From: Streptomyces griseus
Lineage (GTDB): Bacteria; Actinomycetota; Actinomycetes; Streptomycetales; Streptomycetaceae
DNA length: 64,000 nucleotides
NCBI RefSeq assembly: GCF_900460065.1
Contig: NZ_UAVD01000028.1
Coordinates: 62,001 to 126,000 of the forward strand
Direction: 5' to 3'
Shown in pieces: positions 1 to 8,493 of the stretch. The notes below the pieces were generated by a model. That model was not told where the DNA came from, made no database searches, and saw only the letters and a list, made by a program, of their open reading frames with translations. Each line of letters starts with the position of its first letter. The stretch's first letter is position 1. The translations under genes were made by a program, and so were the position numbers.

Positions 1-1331
1 GCGTGCCGGACTTCGACCGGGCCCGGGCCGCCGCCCGCGACGCCGACCGGGCACGGGCACGCGGCGAGGACGGGCCGCTGCTCGGCATCCCGGTGACGGT
101 GAAGGAGTCCTACAACGTCGCCGGACTCCCCACGACCTGGGGCATGCCCGAGCATCGCAACCACCTGCCCGCCGACGACGCGGTGCAGGTGGCGCGGCTG
201 AAGGACGCGGGTGCGGTGGTGCTCGGCAAGACCAACGTGCCCCTGGGGCTTCAGGACATACAGACCTTCAACGAGATCTACGGCACCACCAACAACCCGT
301 GGGATCACGACCGTACGCCCGGGGGGTCGTCCGGGGGCTCCGCGGCGGCCCTGGCCTCCGGGTTCGGCGCGCTGTCCATCGGCTCCGACATCGGAGGTTC
401 GCTGCGCACCCCCGCGCACTTCTGTGGTGTCCACGCGCACAAGCCGACCCTCGGGCTCGTGGCGGACCGGGGAATGATCCCGCCCGCCACGCCCGCGTTG
501 CCGTACGGACCCGACCTCGCCGTCGTCGGCCCGATGGCGCGCAGCGCCCGCGACCTCTCGCTCCTCCTCGATGTCATGGCCGGGCCGGACCCGCTCACCT
601 TCGGCGTGGCCCACACGATGACACTGCCGCCCGCACGACACGAGCGGCTGGAGGACTTCCGGGTCCTGGTGCTCGACGAGCATCCGCTCCTACCGACCGG
701 GGCCGCCGTGCGGGCGGGCGTGGGCCGGGTGGCCGACGCCCTGGCCGACGGCGGCGCCCACGTCGAGCGGCACAGCGCCCTGCTGCCCGACCTGGCCGAA
801 GCCGCCACGCTCTACTACCGGTTGCTGATCGCGGCCTCCGCCGCGCGCTATTCCGCCGAGGAGTACGAGCGGCTGCGGGCCCGGGCCGCCGGGCTGAGCG
901 CCGACGACCGGAGTCTCAGCGCGGTGCGGCTGCGCAGTTCGGTGTGCAGCCACCGTGCATGGGCCGCCGCCCACGACGGCCGGGAACTCCACCGCCACGG
1001 CTGGCGGCGGTTTTTCGCCGACTTCGACGCGGTGGTGTGCCCCGTCACGCCCACCCCCGCGTTCCCGCACGACCACGAGCTCGACCCGATGGAACGCCGG
1101 ATCGACATCGACGGCGTCGACGTCCCGTACCTGGACCAGCTCGTCTGGGCCGGTCTGGCCACCATGCCCGGACTGCCGTCCACCGCCGTACCGGCGGGCC
1201 GGTCGCCCGAGGGGCTGCCGGTCGGCGTGCAGATCGTCGGCCCCATGTTCGAGGACCGTACGACGCTGCGGCTGGCCGAGCTGCTGGAGCGCCGGATCGG
1301 CGGTTTCCGGGCACCGGCGCGGAGCGCGTAG
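1..1331 (+). CDS. Amidase-signature family hydrolase (5' end outside window)
   Basis: Ser-cisSer-Lys amidase that would hydrolyse a carboxamide in the cytoplasm; the substrate cannot be told from sequence. Visible are the catalytic Lys in GIPVTVKES, the glycine/serine-rich core PGGSSGGSAAALASG and the nucleophile region GSDIGGSLRTPAHFCG. The first visible start-like codon (GTG at 3) gives 442 residues. Family members normally have about 60-70 residues before the lysine motif and only about 30 are visible, so the true start lies left of the window. It converges on the HAD gene with an 11-base gap. A glutamyl-tRNA amidotransferase A subunit is unlikely because no gatB or gatC is next to it. The family call is firm, the function open. 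Confidence 0.85.
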   Translation, partial: VPDFDRARAAARDADRARARGEDGPLLGIPVTVKESYNVAGLPTTWGMPEHRNHLPADDAVQVARLKDAGAVVLGKTNVPLGLQDIQTFNEIYGTTNNPWDHDRTPGGSSGGSAAALASGFGALSIGSDIGGSLRTPAHFCGVHAHKPTLGLVADRGMIPPATPALPYGPDLAVVGPMARSARDLSLLLDVMAGPDPLTFGVAHTMTLPPARHERLEDFRVLVLDEHPLLPTGAAVRAGVGRVADALADGGAHVERHSALLPDLAEAATLYYRLLIAASAARYSAEEYERLRARAAGLSADDRSLSAVRLRSSVCSHRAWAAAHDGRELHRHGWRRFFADFDAVVCPVTPTPAFPHDHELDPMERRIDIDGVDVPYLDQLVWAGLATMPGLPSTAVPAGRSPEGLPVGVQIVGPMFEDRTTLRLAELLERRIGGFRAPARSA

Positions 1332-1341
1332 GGGCCGGGGG

Positions 1342-2145
1342 TCAGGAGAGCCCGAGCTGCTCCGCCAGGTCCGTCAGGTCCCGCGCGTGCAGGTCGAACC
1401 GGTCCGCGGCCGTGGGCGGGTCCCCGACCGGGCGGGCCACGTAGGCCGTGCGCAGGCCCAGCGCCTGCGCGCCGCGCAGGTCCCAGGCGTGGGCGGCGAC
1501 CATCAGCAGCCGCTCCGGCGGCGCGCCGGATCCGGTGACGGCCAGCCGGTAGACGGCGGGGTCCGGCTTGTAGGTGCGGGCGTCCTCGGCGGACAGCGCC
1601 TGGTGCCAGCGCAGTCCGGCGTGGGCGTTCAGTTGCAGCAGGGCCGTCCGGCTCGCGTTGGAGAGGCCGATCAGCGGGAAGCCGCCACCGATCCGGGCGA
1701 GCCCCGCCACGGTGTCGGGCCACGGCGGGAGCCGGCGGGCCGACCGGGCGAGCGCCTCCACCGCCGCCGGGTCCTCCACCCCGGCGGCCTCCGCGACGAC
1801 CCCGGCGGCCTCCCGGTCGAGGAGGTCGCTGGGCAGGTAGGGCCGGTCGCCGTCGAGGACGCGGCGCTGCTCGCGCTCGATGTGCCGCTGCCACAGCAGC
1901 AGGAGCCGCTCGGTCCCGGGGCCGGCACTCTCCGCGCCGTCGGCCTTCCCGGCACGACCCGCGGCACCGGCCGTTCCGGGAGCGCCACCGGCACCAAGGC
2001 CACCGGCACCGGGGCCACCGGCTCCGGGGGACGGGGTGTCGGAGGGCGGGGCGAGCGCGCGGAGGCCGGCGCGGAGCCCGGCGGGTTCGTCGACGAGGGT
2101 GCCGAGCACGTCGAACACGACGGCGTCGATCTTCAGCTCTGCCAT
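1342..2145 (-). CDS. HAD-superfamily hydrolase, 2-haloacid dehalogenase type
   Basis: 267-residue cytoplasmic HAD hydrolase. The nucleophile motif VVFDVLGTLVDE is at the N-terminus, motif II is IGLSNAS, the motif III lysine sits in TYKPDP, and AHAWDLRGA resembles the HxWD motif IV of L-2-haloacid dehalogenases. A low-complexity Gly/Ala/Pro insertion of about 45 residues lies in the cap region (roughly residues 38-80), unusual for the family's typical 220-240 residues. The ATG at 2145 is chosen because GGAG lies upstream and the catalytic aspartate then falls near residue 10; an in-frame start at 2190 would add an unconserved tail. True dehalogenase activity is uncertain, since many family members are general phosphatases. 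Confidence 0.8.
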   Translation of the reverse strand: MAELKIDAVVFDVLGTLVDEPAGLRAGLRALAPPSDTPSPGAGGPGAGGLGAGGAPGTAGAAGRAGKADGAESAGPGTERLLLLWQRHIEREQRRVLDGDRPYLPSDLLDREAAGVVAEAAGVEDPAAVEALARSARRLPPWPDTVAGLARIGGGFPLIGLSNASRTALLQLNAHAGLRWHQALSAEDARTYKPDPAVYRLAVTGSGAPPERLLMVAAHAWDLRGAQALGLRTAYVARPVGDPPTAADRFDLHARDLTDLAEQLGLS

Positions 2146-2209
2146 GGCGGGGATCTCCTCCGGAGTGGGCGGCGGACCGAACAACACCACAAGCCCCGCA
2201 TCCCATCCC

Positions 2210-2824
2210 CTACTTGACGGTGATCGTTTCCACGAACGCGTCCAGGTCCTCCGCGTCGACCGCGTCCTTCACCGCGTTCAGGCGCACCACGAACGGAACG
2301 CCCTTCGCGTCCACGCCCGCGACCAGGACCCCGGTCATGGGGGTCCCCGCGTTCGGAGTGTCGTCCCGGCCGTCCGCCGTGAAGTCGTAGTCGATCCGGC
2401 GGGCGTCGCGGGCCTCGTGCGCGTCGTCCGGGCCCGCGAGGCGGACGTCCTCGGTCGCCCTGCGGGTGGAGTTCATGCCGATGCCGGCGCCCGCGGCCGC
2501 CGCTGCCCCGGCCGCGTCGCTCACCCCGGTGGCGAAGTCCAGCTGGACCGAGATCATGCCCGTCCGGATGCCGCCCTCCTCCTTGAGCGCGACGGCGGCG
2601 TTGGCCTCGGCCCGCTCGCCCGCCGGCTGCTCCGCGTAGCCCTCGGCCTTCGGGTAGCCGACGCTCAGGCCGGCGGTCTCCAGCGTGCCCCAGCCCTCGG
2701 GCACGGAGGCCGTGCCCCCGCCGTCGCCACACCCGGTCAGCAGGAGGGCCGCTCCCACGACGGCCGCCGTGCCGGCCGTCACCCGTCGCCGGGCCACGCG
2801 CGTCCCGCGCTTCCTGACGCTCAT
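2210..2824 (-). CDS. Putative secreted lipoprotein
   Basis: 204-residue predicted lipoprotein. A basic N-region (RKRG...RR) is followed by an Ala/Val/Leu core and the lipobox LLTGC, so the mature protein should start at the lipidated cysteine and sit on the outer face of the membrane. The rest is a compact domain with no motif I recognise. The start at 2824 has a good GGAGG upstream; an alternative at 2887 would put charged residues before the signal. It lies 19 bases downstream of the large pilin-signal membrane protein on the same strand and is probably co-transcribed with it, so it could be a partner of that protein. Function unknown. Confidence 0.75.
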   Translation of the reverse strand: MSVRKRGTRVARRRVTAGTAAVVGAALLLTGCGDGGGTASVPEGWGTLETAGLSVGYPKAEGYAEQPAGERAEANAAVALKEEGGIRTGMISVQLDFATGVSDAAGAAAAAGAGIGMNSTRRATEDVRLAGPDDAHEARDARRIDYDFTADGRDDTPNAGTPMTGVLVAGVDAKGVPFVVRLNAVKDAVDAEDLDAFVETITVK

Positions 2825-2843
2825 CGTTCGTCCCGCCTCCCGT

Positions 2844-4862
2844 TCAGTTCGCGCAGTAGCTGTACGGAAGATACGCGCGGGCGTCACCCCGCGGGGCCCC
2901 GAGGAACCGCGCGTCCGTCAGGGACTCCTTCTTCTCCTCCGAGGAGAGGGAGAAGCCGAGGCTCATGCCGAGCGAGACCTCGAAACCAAAGTCCTGGGCG
3001 TCGCTCTCGCCGGTGTAGCGCAGCGAGCTGGACAGCCCGTTCTCGAACATCAGCTGCTGGAAGGGGTCGTTGCCCTCCGGGCGGTGCTCCATGCCCCGGT
3101 CGCCGAAGAGGTACTCGAACGGGGCGGTGTTGTTCCCGGAGCCGTCCAGCCACTGTTCGGCGACGCCCCGCCGGGCCTCCGTCTCCGCGTCCGTGTCCTT
3201 GCCGAAGACGATCGAGTCGGTCACCACGTCGATGCCGGTGTCGCCCGAGGAGTCCGACGCGCTGCCCTTGCCGCCGCGCTTGTCCCGGCCGCTCTCGCCG
3301 TTGTCGCCGCCGACCTCGACCTTGCCGGAGGTCGAACCGCTCTCCACCGTCTGCGTCATGTCGATGCGGACGATCTTCCCGGTCCTCTGGTCCCGGGTGA
3401 CCGTGATGGCGCCGGTGCGGTTCTGCTTGCCGCCGACGGTCCCCTTGACCGGCCCCACGTTCCCGCCCGCCTTGCCCTCCAGTTCGAGCTTGGCGGTGTA
3501 CGTGTACGACTCGTTGCCGTTGACGTCGTCCCGGGTGATCGTCACCTCGGGCGAGAACTTCGCCTTCCCGCCCAGCTTCGCGCCGAGTTCGCCCTCGTCG
3601 CCGCCCTTCACGGAGAGCCCGCCGTCCGCGTAGGCGTTGAGGCCGACGGTCGAGTAGGAGATCTTCCTGTCGCCGATCTTCCGCTCGATGTCCTCCTTCT
3701 TCTCCGCCCACTTCATCGCGGAGTACCAGCCGCCGCCGTAGCCGCCGCTGTGCCTGGTGGAGGTCTCCCACATCTTCATCTCCTCGATGTCGTCCCGCAT
3801 CCTCTGCGCCTCCTCCTCGCTCGCGAAGATCCAGGTGTCACCGTTGGTGATCTTGATGCCGCCGCCGATGTCGACGTCCGCCTTGCCGAGGCTCCCGAGC
3901 TTCACGCCCGGCGTGCCGGCGGTGGCCCCGGCGGACGCGGCGTCGGTGAAGGTCATCGAGACGACCTTGTCCTTCCCGTCGACCGTGCCGTCGCCGTTCA
4001 CATCGGTGCTCGCCTGCGAGACCTTCTGCTGGAAGCCGTACTCCTCGCCCCACTCGAACCAGCCGATCCTGACCTTGCCGCCCGCCGTGTCCGTGACGCT
4101 GGAGACCTGGCACATCCTCGGCTCGTAGTCGGCGTCCGTCCTCGGCTTCGCCTCGGGGTCCGGGCCGCCGGCGGAGCACGAGCCGCCGCCCCCGGCCAGC
4201 GAGCTGATCGCGCACCGCAGCCGCTCCCCGATCTTCCCGCCGACCCCGGCCATCGCCATCGCGCCGATCAGCATCGTGACGAGGACGACGAGCCCCAGGT
4301 ACTCCGTCGCGGTCGCGCCGCCGTCCCGCCAGTTGTACGCGTACCGCGGCGGCTCCGGGGCCCGGGTGGCGCGCTCCTCCAGGAGCCGGTCGACGGCCAC
4401 CCCCGACGCCGCGCCCGCCGCCAGCGAGACGCCGGGCATGAGGACGCCCTCGATGCCGACGACGTCCCCGGCGACGGCGAAGCCGTACAGCAGCCCGGCC
4501 GACGGTACGGCGAGGGCGGCGAGCAGGTACGTGAGGCGGGAGGACTCGCGGTACTCCTCGGGGAGGATCCGGGCCGAGGCCAGGACCGTCAGGAGCGTCA
4601 CGACGAGAGCCGGCAGATGGAGCAGGGCCAGCCGCCAGCCGAAGGACTCCAGGCGCTCCTCGGTGGCCAGCAGATCGACCAGGACCCGGCTCATGACGAA
4701 CCCGAGGGCGAGATAGACGAGGCCGCCGGTCACCCAGCTCCGGGTCAGCGCGAAGAACCGGCTGCCCCGCCGGTGGCCGGGGGCGGTGGCCCCCGCGATG
4801 CCGTGGCCTCCCGGCGGTACGCGGCCCGCGCCCCGGTCTCCCCAGCCCCCGCCACCGTTCAC
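2844..4862 (-). CDS. Membrane protein with embedded type IV pilin-like signal and large exported C-terminal domain
   Basis: 672 residues from a GTG at 4862, preceded by GGAGAGG. Residues about 40-160 hold three or four hydrophobic segments. At 180-205 comes DGGATATEYLG followed by a hydrophobic stretch: Gly182 then Ala183, with Glu187 at +5 and Tyr188, the layout of a Flp/type IV prepilin cleavage site. About 450 mostly polar residues follow, including a DVNGDGTVDGKD loop that matches the 12-position EF-hand calcium-loop pattern, and stretches rich in Gly/Lys/Asp. No catalytic motif was recognised. It lies just upstream of the lipoprotein gene, and a prepilin-peptidase-like gene lies about 2.7 kb away. 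It may be processed to release a pseudopilin-like surface protein; that is inference. Confidence 0.65.
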   Translation of the reverse strand: MNGGGGWGDRGAGRVPPGGHGIAGATAPGHRRGSRFFALTRSWVTGGLVYLALGFVMSRVLVDLLATEERLESFGWRLALLHLPALVVTLLTVLASARILPEEYRESSRLTYLLAALAVPSAGLLYGFAVAGDVVGIEGVLMPGVSLAAGAASGVAVDRLLEERATRAPEPPRYAYNWRDGGATATEYLGLVVLVTMLIGAMAMAGVGGKIGERLRCAISSLAGGGGSCSAGGPDPEAKPRTDADYEPRMCQVSSVTDTAGGKVRIGWFEWGEEYGFQQKVSQASTDVNGDGTVDGKDKVVSMTFTDAASAGATAGTPGVKLGSLGKADVDIGGGIKITNGDTWIFASEEEAQRMRDDIEEMKMWETSTRHSGGYGGGWYSAMKWAEKKEDIERKIGDRKISYSTVGLNAYADGGLSVKGGDEGELGAKLGGKAKFSPEVTITRDDVNGNESYTYTAKLELEGKAGGNVGPVKGTVGGKQNRTGAITVTRDQRTGKIVRIDMTQTVESGSTSGKVEVGGDNGESGRDKRGGKGSASDSSGDTGIDVVTDSIVFGKDTDAETEARRGVAEQWLDGSGNNTAPFEYLFGDRGMEHRPEGNDPFQQLMFENGLSSSLRYTGESDAQDFGFEVSLGMSLGFSLSSEEKKESLTDARFLGAPRGDARAYLPYSYCAN

Positions 4863-5124
4863 GGCGCACCTCTCCTCGACCCCGCGCGTGTTGCCCCGAC
4901 GGCTGGGAGCGTACGGCCGAAAAGCGGCCCCGGCCCGGGCCCCCGGTCCCAAACCAGGGCCCAAGTGCGCTGTCCCGGTGCCGCGTTGCTCCGGCTGTTC
5001 CGCTTGGGGCCGCCCGTGGGCCCGTGGGCCCACGCCGCCCCGGCCGCGGCTCAGTACGCTCGGATGTGCCGGTGCCGGTGGTCGCCGACCACGACGCCGC
5101 GAAGAACCGCGATGGGGGGCGTCG

Positions 5125-5718
5125 ATGGATGCCGGATTCTTCTACTCGTACCACCTGGGCTGGACCCGGCTGGACGCCCGGACGCTGCTGGGCGACCTGG
5201 AGGCCGAAGGGCTCCGCCCGACGCACCCGGTGTCCGGCCGCACCGTGCTCGTCAACCTCGACGCGGCCTCCCTGGGGGCCCGTTCACCCGTCACCCGCGA
5301 ACAGCTGCTGTCCATCGCCGGGCTCCAGCGGCTGCGCGAGGTCGGATTCCGGTTGTGGACCGACGGAGGCCTCGACCTCCTGGTGCGCATCCGGCAGGCC
5401 CGGGCCGGCGTCGTCGCCGTGGAGTTCTCCGTGGGAGAGCTGCCCGAGCCGGAGCGGGAACACGCGGTGAGCGCCATCCGGCGGACCGTCGGACGGGCCT
5501 CCGTGCTCTGCATCGGCTTCGTCGTCGACCGCAGCGGGGCGACGGCCGCCACCGACTGGGACGGCGTGGTCATCGAGGGCGACGCGCACCTCCACTCCTG
5601 GCCGGACACCGTCGCCGTCCGGGACGAGACGGCCGCCCGCCACCCCCAGCTGGCCGTCATGGACGGGGTGGAGATGTCGCCGTGGAAGGTGTACGGGAAC
5701 GAGGTGCTCGGCGTCTGA
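5125..5718 (+). CDS. Hypothetical protein, 197 residues
   Basis: No family recognised. The protein begins MDAGFFYSYHLGW and is an even, acidic, soluble-looking sequence with no signal peptide or membrane segment. The C-terminal half alternates strand and helix, with FVVDRSGATAATDWDGVVIEGD and a terminal VYGNEVLGV. The ATG at 5125 follows a GGGGGG stretch; the open frame extends to 4786, but that part reads as antisense of the neighbouring gene's N-terminal region. It is divergent from the pilin-signal protein and 97 bases upstream of the glycosyltransferase, so it may share a promoter region with either. Codon use (third-position GC) supports it being real. Confidence 0.6.
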   Translation: MDAGFFYSYHLGWTRLDARTLLGDLEAEGLRPTHPVSGRTVLVNLDAASLGARSPVTREQLLSIAGLQRLREVGFRLWTDGGLDLLVRIRQARAGVVAVEFSVGELPEPEREHAVSAIRRTVGRASVLCIGFVVDRSGATAATDWDGVVIEGDAHLHSWPDTVAVRDETAARHPQLAVMDGVEMSPWKVYGNEVLGV

Positions 5719-5815
5719 GCCGGGCCGCCGCGAAGCCACCGAACGCCCCCGTGTGCTCCCCGGGCCCCGGCCCCGGTGCGGGGCGACGCCCGCCGCCGAG
5801 GTCATAATCGGCCGT

Positions 5816-7015
5816 ATGTCCGATCACCAGCTCCGCACCCGGCCGCCCGCCGGTCCGGCCCCGGCCCCGCGCACCCCCGGGTCCCGGGCCGCGACCGCGC
5901 TCCGGGCCGCCGCGCCCGCGCTCGCGGTCTACGCCGCAGCCCGGGCCCTGGGGCTCCTGACCTTCTGGGCAGCCGCGTCCGCCGCCGGCAAGGACCCCCT
6001 GGGGCCGCTCAGCAGACGCTGGGACTCCGTCTGGTACCAGCGCATCGCCGAGAACGGCTACGGCTACACCGTCACCCTCCCGGACGGCTCCGTCCACTCC
6101 GATCTGGCGTTCTTCCCGCTGCTCCCGGCCCTGGAACGCGCCGTCTCCGCCGTGACCCCGCTCACCCTCGGCGGCGCCGGGCTCCTGGTCGCCTGGACCG
6201 CCGGACTGCTCGCCGCCTGGGGCGTCTTCGCCGTCGGCGCCCAGCTGCGCGGACCGCGTACGGGCGTGGTGCTGGCCGTCCTGTGGGGCGTCTACCCGAC
6301 GGCTTTCGTCCAGTCGATGGCGTACACCGAGACGCTGTTCACCGCGCTCGCCGCCTGGGCGCTGTACGCCGTCCTCACAGGCCGCTGGATCGTCGCGGGC
6401 ACGCTCTGCGTCCTGGCGGGCCTCACCCGGCCCACGGCGGCCGCGCTCATCGCGGCCCTGGCGATCACCGCCGCCGTCACCCTCGTACGGGAGTGCCGTG
6501 CGGGCGACGGTTTCGGTCCCGTCCTCCGCCGCAACGCCCGGATGATCGCGGGCGTGGCGCTCGCACCGCTGGGCTGGCTGGCGTACGTCGTGTTCGTGGC
6601 CGTCCGCGAGGGCGGCCCCTTCGCCTACTTCGACGTCCAGGCGCAGTGGGGCAACAACATCGACGGCGGTCGGGCGCTCGCCGCCTTCATCGCCGGCCTC
6701 CCGTGGCCCGCCGCCCTCGGCCTCTGCGCGGCGCTCGGGCTGCTGGGGTGGCTGGTGGTGCTGTGCGTGCGGCAGCGGCAGCCGCTCCCCGTGCTCGTCT
6801 ACGCCCTCACCATCGTCGTCATCTCACTGATCGGCGCCGGGTACTTCGGCTCCCGGCCGCGTCTGATGATGCCCGCGTTCCCCCTGCTCCTCCCGCCCGC
6901 CGCCGCCCTCCTGCGGCTGCGCACGACCGGGCGTACGGCCGCCGTCCTCACCGTCCTGGCCTGCGCGTCCGCCGCCTACGGGGCCTGGACCCTGCTGGGC
7001 CCGGGCCCGCCGTAG
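5816..7015 (+). CDS. PIG-V-like polyprenol-dependent glycosyltransferase, integral membrane
   Basis: 399 residues with about nine to ten hydrophobic segments. The N-terminal luminal loop carries SRRWDSVWYQRIAENGY and then HSDLAFFPLLPALER, the WD...WY and FFP pattern of GPI mannosyltransferase 2 (PIG-V) relatives that occur widely in actinobacteria. SMAYTETLFTALAAWALY is the family's conserved YTE segment. By family logic it transfers a sugar, perhaps mannose, from a polyprenyl donor to an exported acceptor; donor and acceptor are not known here. The ATG at 5816 follows a weak leader. Neighbours give no pathway clue. Confidence 0.75.
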   Translation: MSDHQLRTRPPAGPAPAPRTPGSRAATALRAAAPALAVYAAARALGLLTFWAAASAAGKDPLGPLSRRWDSVWYQRIAENGYGYTVTLPDGSVHSDLAFFPLLPALERAVSAVTPLTLGGAGLLVAWTAGLLAAWGVFAVGAQLRGPRTGVVLAVLWGVYPTAFVQSMAYTETLFTALAAWALYAVLTGRWIVAGTLCVLAGLTRPTAAALIAALAITAAVTLVRECRAGDGFGPVLRRNARMIAGVALAPLGWLAYVVFVAVREGGPFAYFDVQAQWGNNIDGGRALAAFIAGLPWPAALGLCAALGLLGWLVVLCVRQRQPLPVLVYALTIVVISLIGAGYFGSRPRLMMPAFPLLLPPAAALLRLRTTGRTAAVLTVLACASAAYGAWTLLGPGPP

Positions 7016-7055
7016 CCCGCCCTCCGGGCGGACGGCACTCCTTTCGGAACACGCC

Positions 7056-7451
7056 CTAAGGGCTGTCCAGCGGTTCGGGCGCCGTGGCCGACGCCGCCCT
7101 CAGCTCCACCCGTACGCCCGGCCGCACCCCCCACCGCTCCATCGCCCCGGCCTCCGCCTCCACCACGTGCCGGGCCCGGAGCCGGGGCAGCCCGAGGCGG
7201 CCGGGCTTCATCGTGCGGACGGCCAGGACCGTGAACTTCCGGTCCAGATACGCCACATCGATGGCGAACCGCATCCGGAAGGTGTGCACACTCCCGCACG
7301 GGGTGAGCATCATCGCCCCCTCGACGCCGTCCCGCCCGAGCAGCCCCTTCGTACGGGCCCGGTACGACGCCGCTATCCGCAGCGGCACCTCGCGCGTCCC
7401 GGAGTCCGTGCCGACCGTGAGTGTCCCGTCGCCATCGCGCCATGTCCTCAT
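7056..7451 (-). CDS. DUF192 family protein
   Basis: 131 residues spanning a complete DUF192 fold: the conserved tracts are RTKGLLGRDGVEGAMML near residue 35, CGSVHTFRMRFAIDVAYLD in the centre, and ARHVVEAEAGAMERWGVRPG toward the end. DUF192 proteins are small beta-barrels of unknown activity, often exported; this one has no clear signal peptide. It lies on the opposite strand from the prepilin peptidase gene, about 100 bases away, a pairing consistent with surface or pilus biology but not proof of it. The ATG at 7451 is preferred; a GTG two codons upstream (7457) is possible. Confidence 0.8.
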   Translation of the reverse strand: MRTWRDGDGTLTVGTDSGTREVPLRIAASYRARTKGLLGRDGVEGAMMLTPCGSVHTFRMRFAIDVAYLDRKFTVLAVRTMKPGRLGLPRLRARHVVEAEAGAMERWGVRPGVRVELRAASATAPEPLDSP

Positions 7452-7555
7452 GGGCACCGACCGTAGCCCCCGGCGGGCCCGTCCGGGTCCGGTACGGCCA
7501 CGCTTGGGCCCCCGGACCCATGACCCCCGTTCCCACGGTCCCCTAGGGTCGTCCC

Positions 7556-8413
7556 GTGGACGCCGCGCTGCTCGCCCTCGCCGCGGTCTGGGGTGCCGTC
7601 ACCGGACTGCTGATCCCGCGTGCCGCCTACCGGTTCGCCGTCGAACCGGAGGAGCCCTGGCGTACCGCGTGCCCCGCGGGGCACCCCCTCACCGGCCCGG
7701 TCCGCGGCTGGCTGGGACCGGCCCGGTGCGCGCCCTGCGCCGCCGCCCCGGGAACACCGGCCGCGCCCGGAGCCCCCACCGGCACGCGTACGAACGTCGG
7801 CACGGGCGCCGGCCCCGGTGCGGCCCCCGTCGAGGCGGGCCGCGACACCGAACCCCCCGCCCCTTCGGCCGCCTACGCGCCCGGCGTCCTCGCCCCCCTG
7901 GTCACCGCGGTCGCCTGCGTCGCGCTCGCCGCCGCCACCGGGGCCAGGCCCGAGCTCGTCGGGTGGCTGGCGCTGACCCCCGTCGCCGTGCTCCTCGCCG
8001 TCGTCGACCGGCGGGTCCACCGGCTGCCCGACCCGCTGACCCTGCCCCTGGCGGCCGCGGCCGTCCTGCTCCTCGGCGCCGCCGCACTGCTTCCCGGGCA
8101 CGCCGGCTCCTGGACCTCCGGCCTGCTGGGCGGTCTGGCCCTGGGCGGCTTCTACTTCCTGCTGTTCCTGATCAACCCGAACGGCATGGGCTTCGGTGAT
8201 GTGAAGCTCGCCCTCGCCCTGGGCGTGGCGCTGGGCTGGTACGGCTGGACCGTGCTGTTCGTGGGCGGGTTCGCCGGGTTCCTGTTCGGGGCGGCCTACG
8301 GACTCGGCCTCGTGCTCCTGCGCCGGGCCGGCCGCAGGACCGGCATCCCGTTCGGCCCGTTCATGATCGGCGGGGCGCTGACCGGCCTGCTGCTGGGGGC
8401 CCTGGCCGGGTGA
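7556..8413 (+). CDS. A24-family prepilin peptidase-like membrane protease
   Basis: 285 residues with about seven membrane segments. The two aspartyl-protease motifs are visible: VDRRVHRLPDPLTLP (first Asp region) and MGFGDVKLALALGVALGW (the GxGDxK hallmark). The N-terminal cytosolic loop holds CPAGH and then CAPC, a reduced version of the four-cysteine zinc loop of full-length type IV prepilin peptidases. It should cleave the leader of pilin-like proteins after glycine at the membrane. No tad/flp assembly genes are adjacent. The only candidate substrate seen in the window is the protein ending at 2844. A TAGGGT -10-like box at 7544 sits six bases before the GTG start, suggesting a leaderless mRNA. 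Confidence 0.85.
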   Translation: MDAALLALAAVWGAVTGLLIPRAAYRFAVEPEEPWRTACPAGHPLTGPVRGWLGPARCAPCAAAPGTPAAPGAPTGTRTNVGTGAGPGAAPVEAGRDTEPPAPSAAYAPGVLAPLVTAVACVALAAATGARPELVGWLALTPVAVLLAVVDRRVHRLPDPLTLPLAAAAVLLLGAAALLPGHAGSWTSGLLGGLALGGFYFLLFLINPNGMGFGDVKLALALGVALGWYGWTVLFVGGFAGFLFGAAYGLGLVLLRRAGRRTGIPFGPFMIGGALTGLLLGALAG

Positions 8414-8493
8414 GGGCGCCCCGCCCCGCGCGGGCGCCCGCACGGGCGCGGAATCCGTTCGCGTGCTCCGGGCCCGCCTGACACGATTCCCGT

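Noticed and set aside
2685..5807. 1040-residue open frame on the plus strand
   Set aside because: Antisense shadow of the lipoprotein and pilin-signal genes; no coherent motifs.
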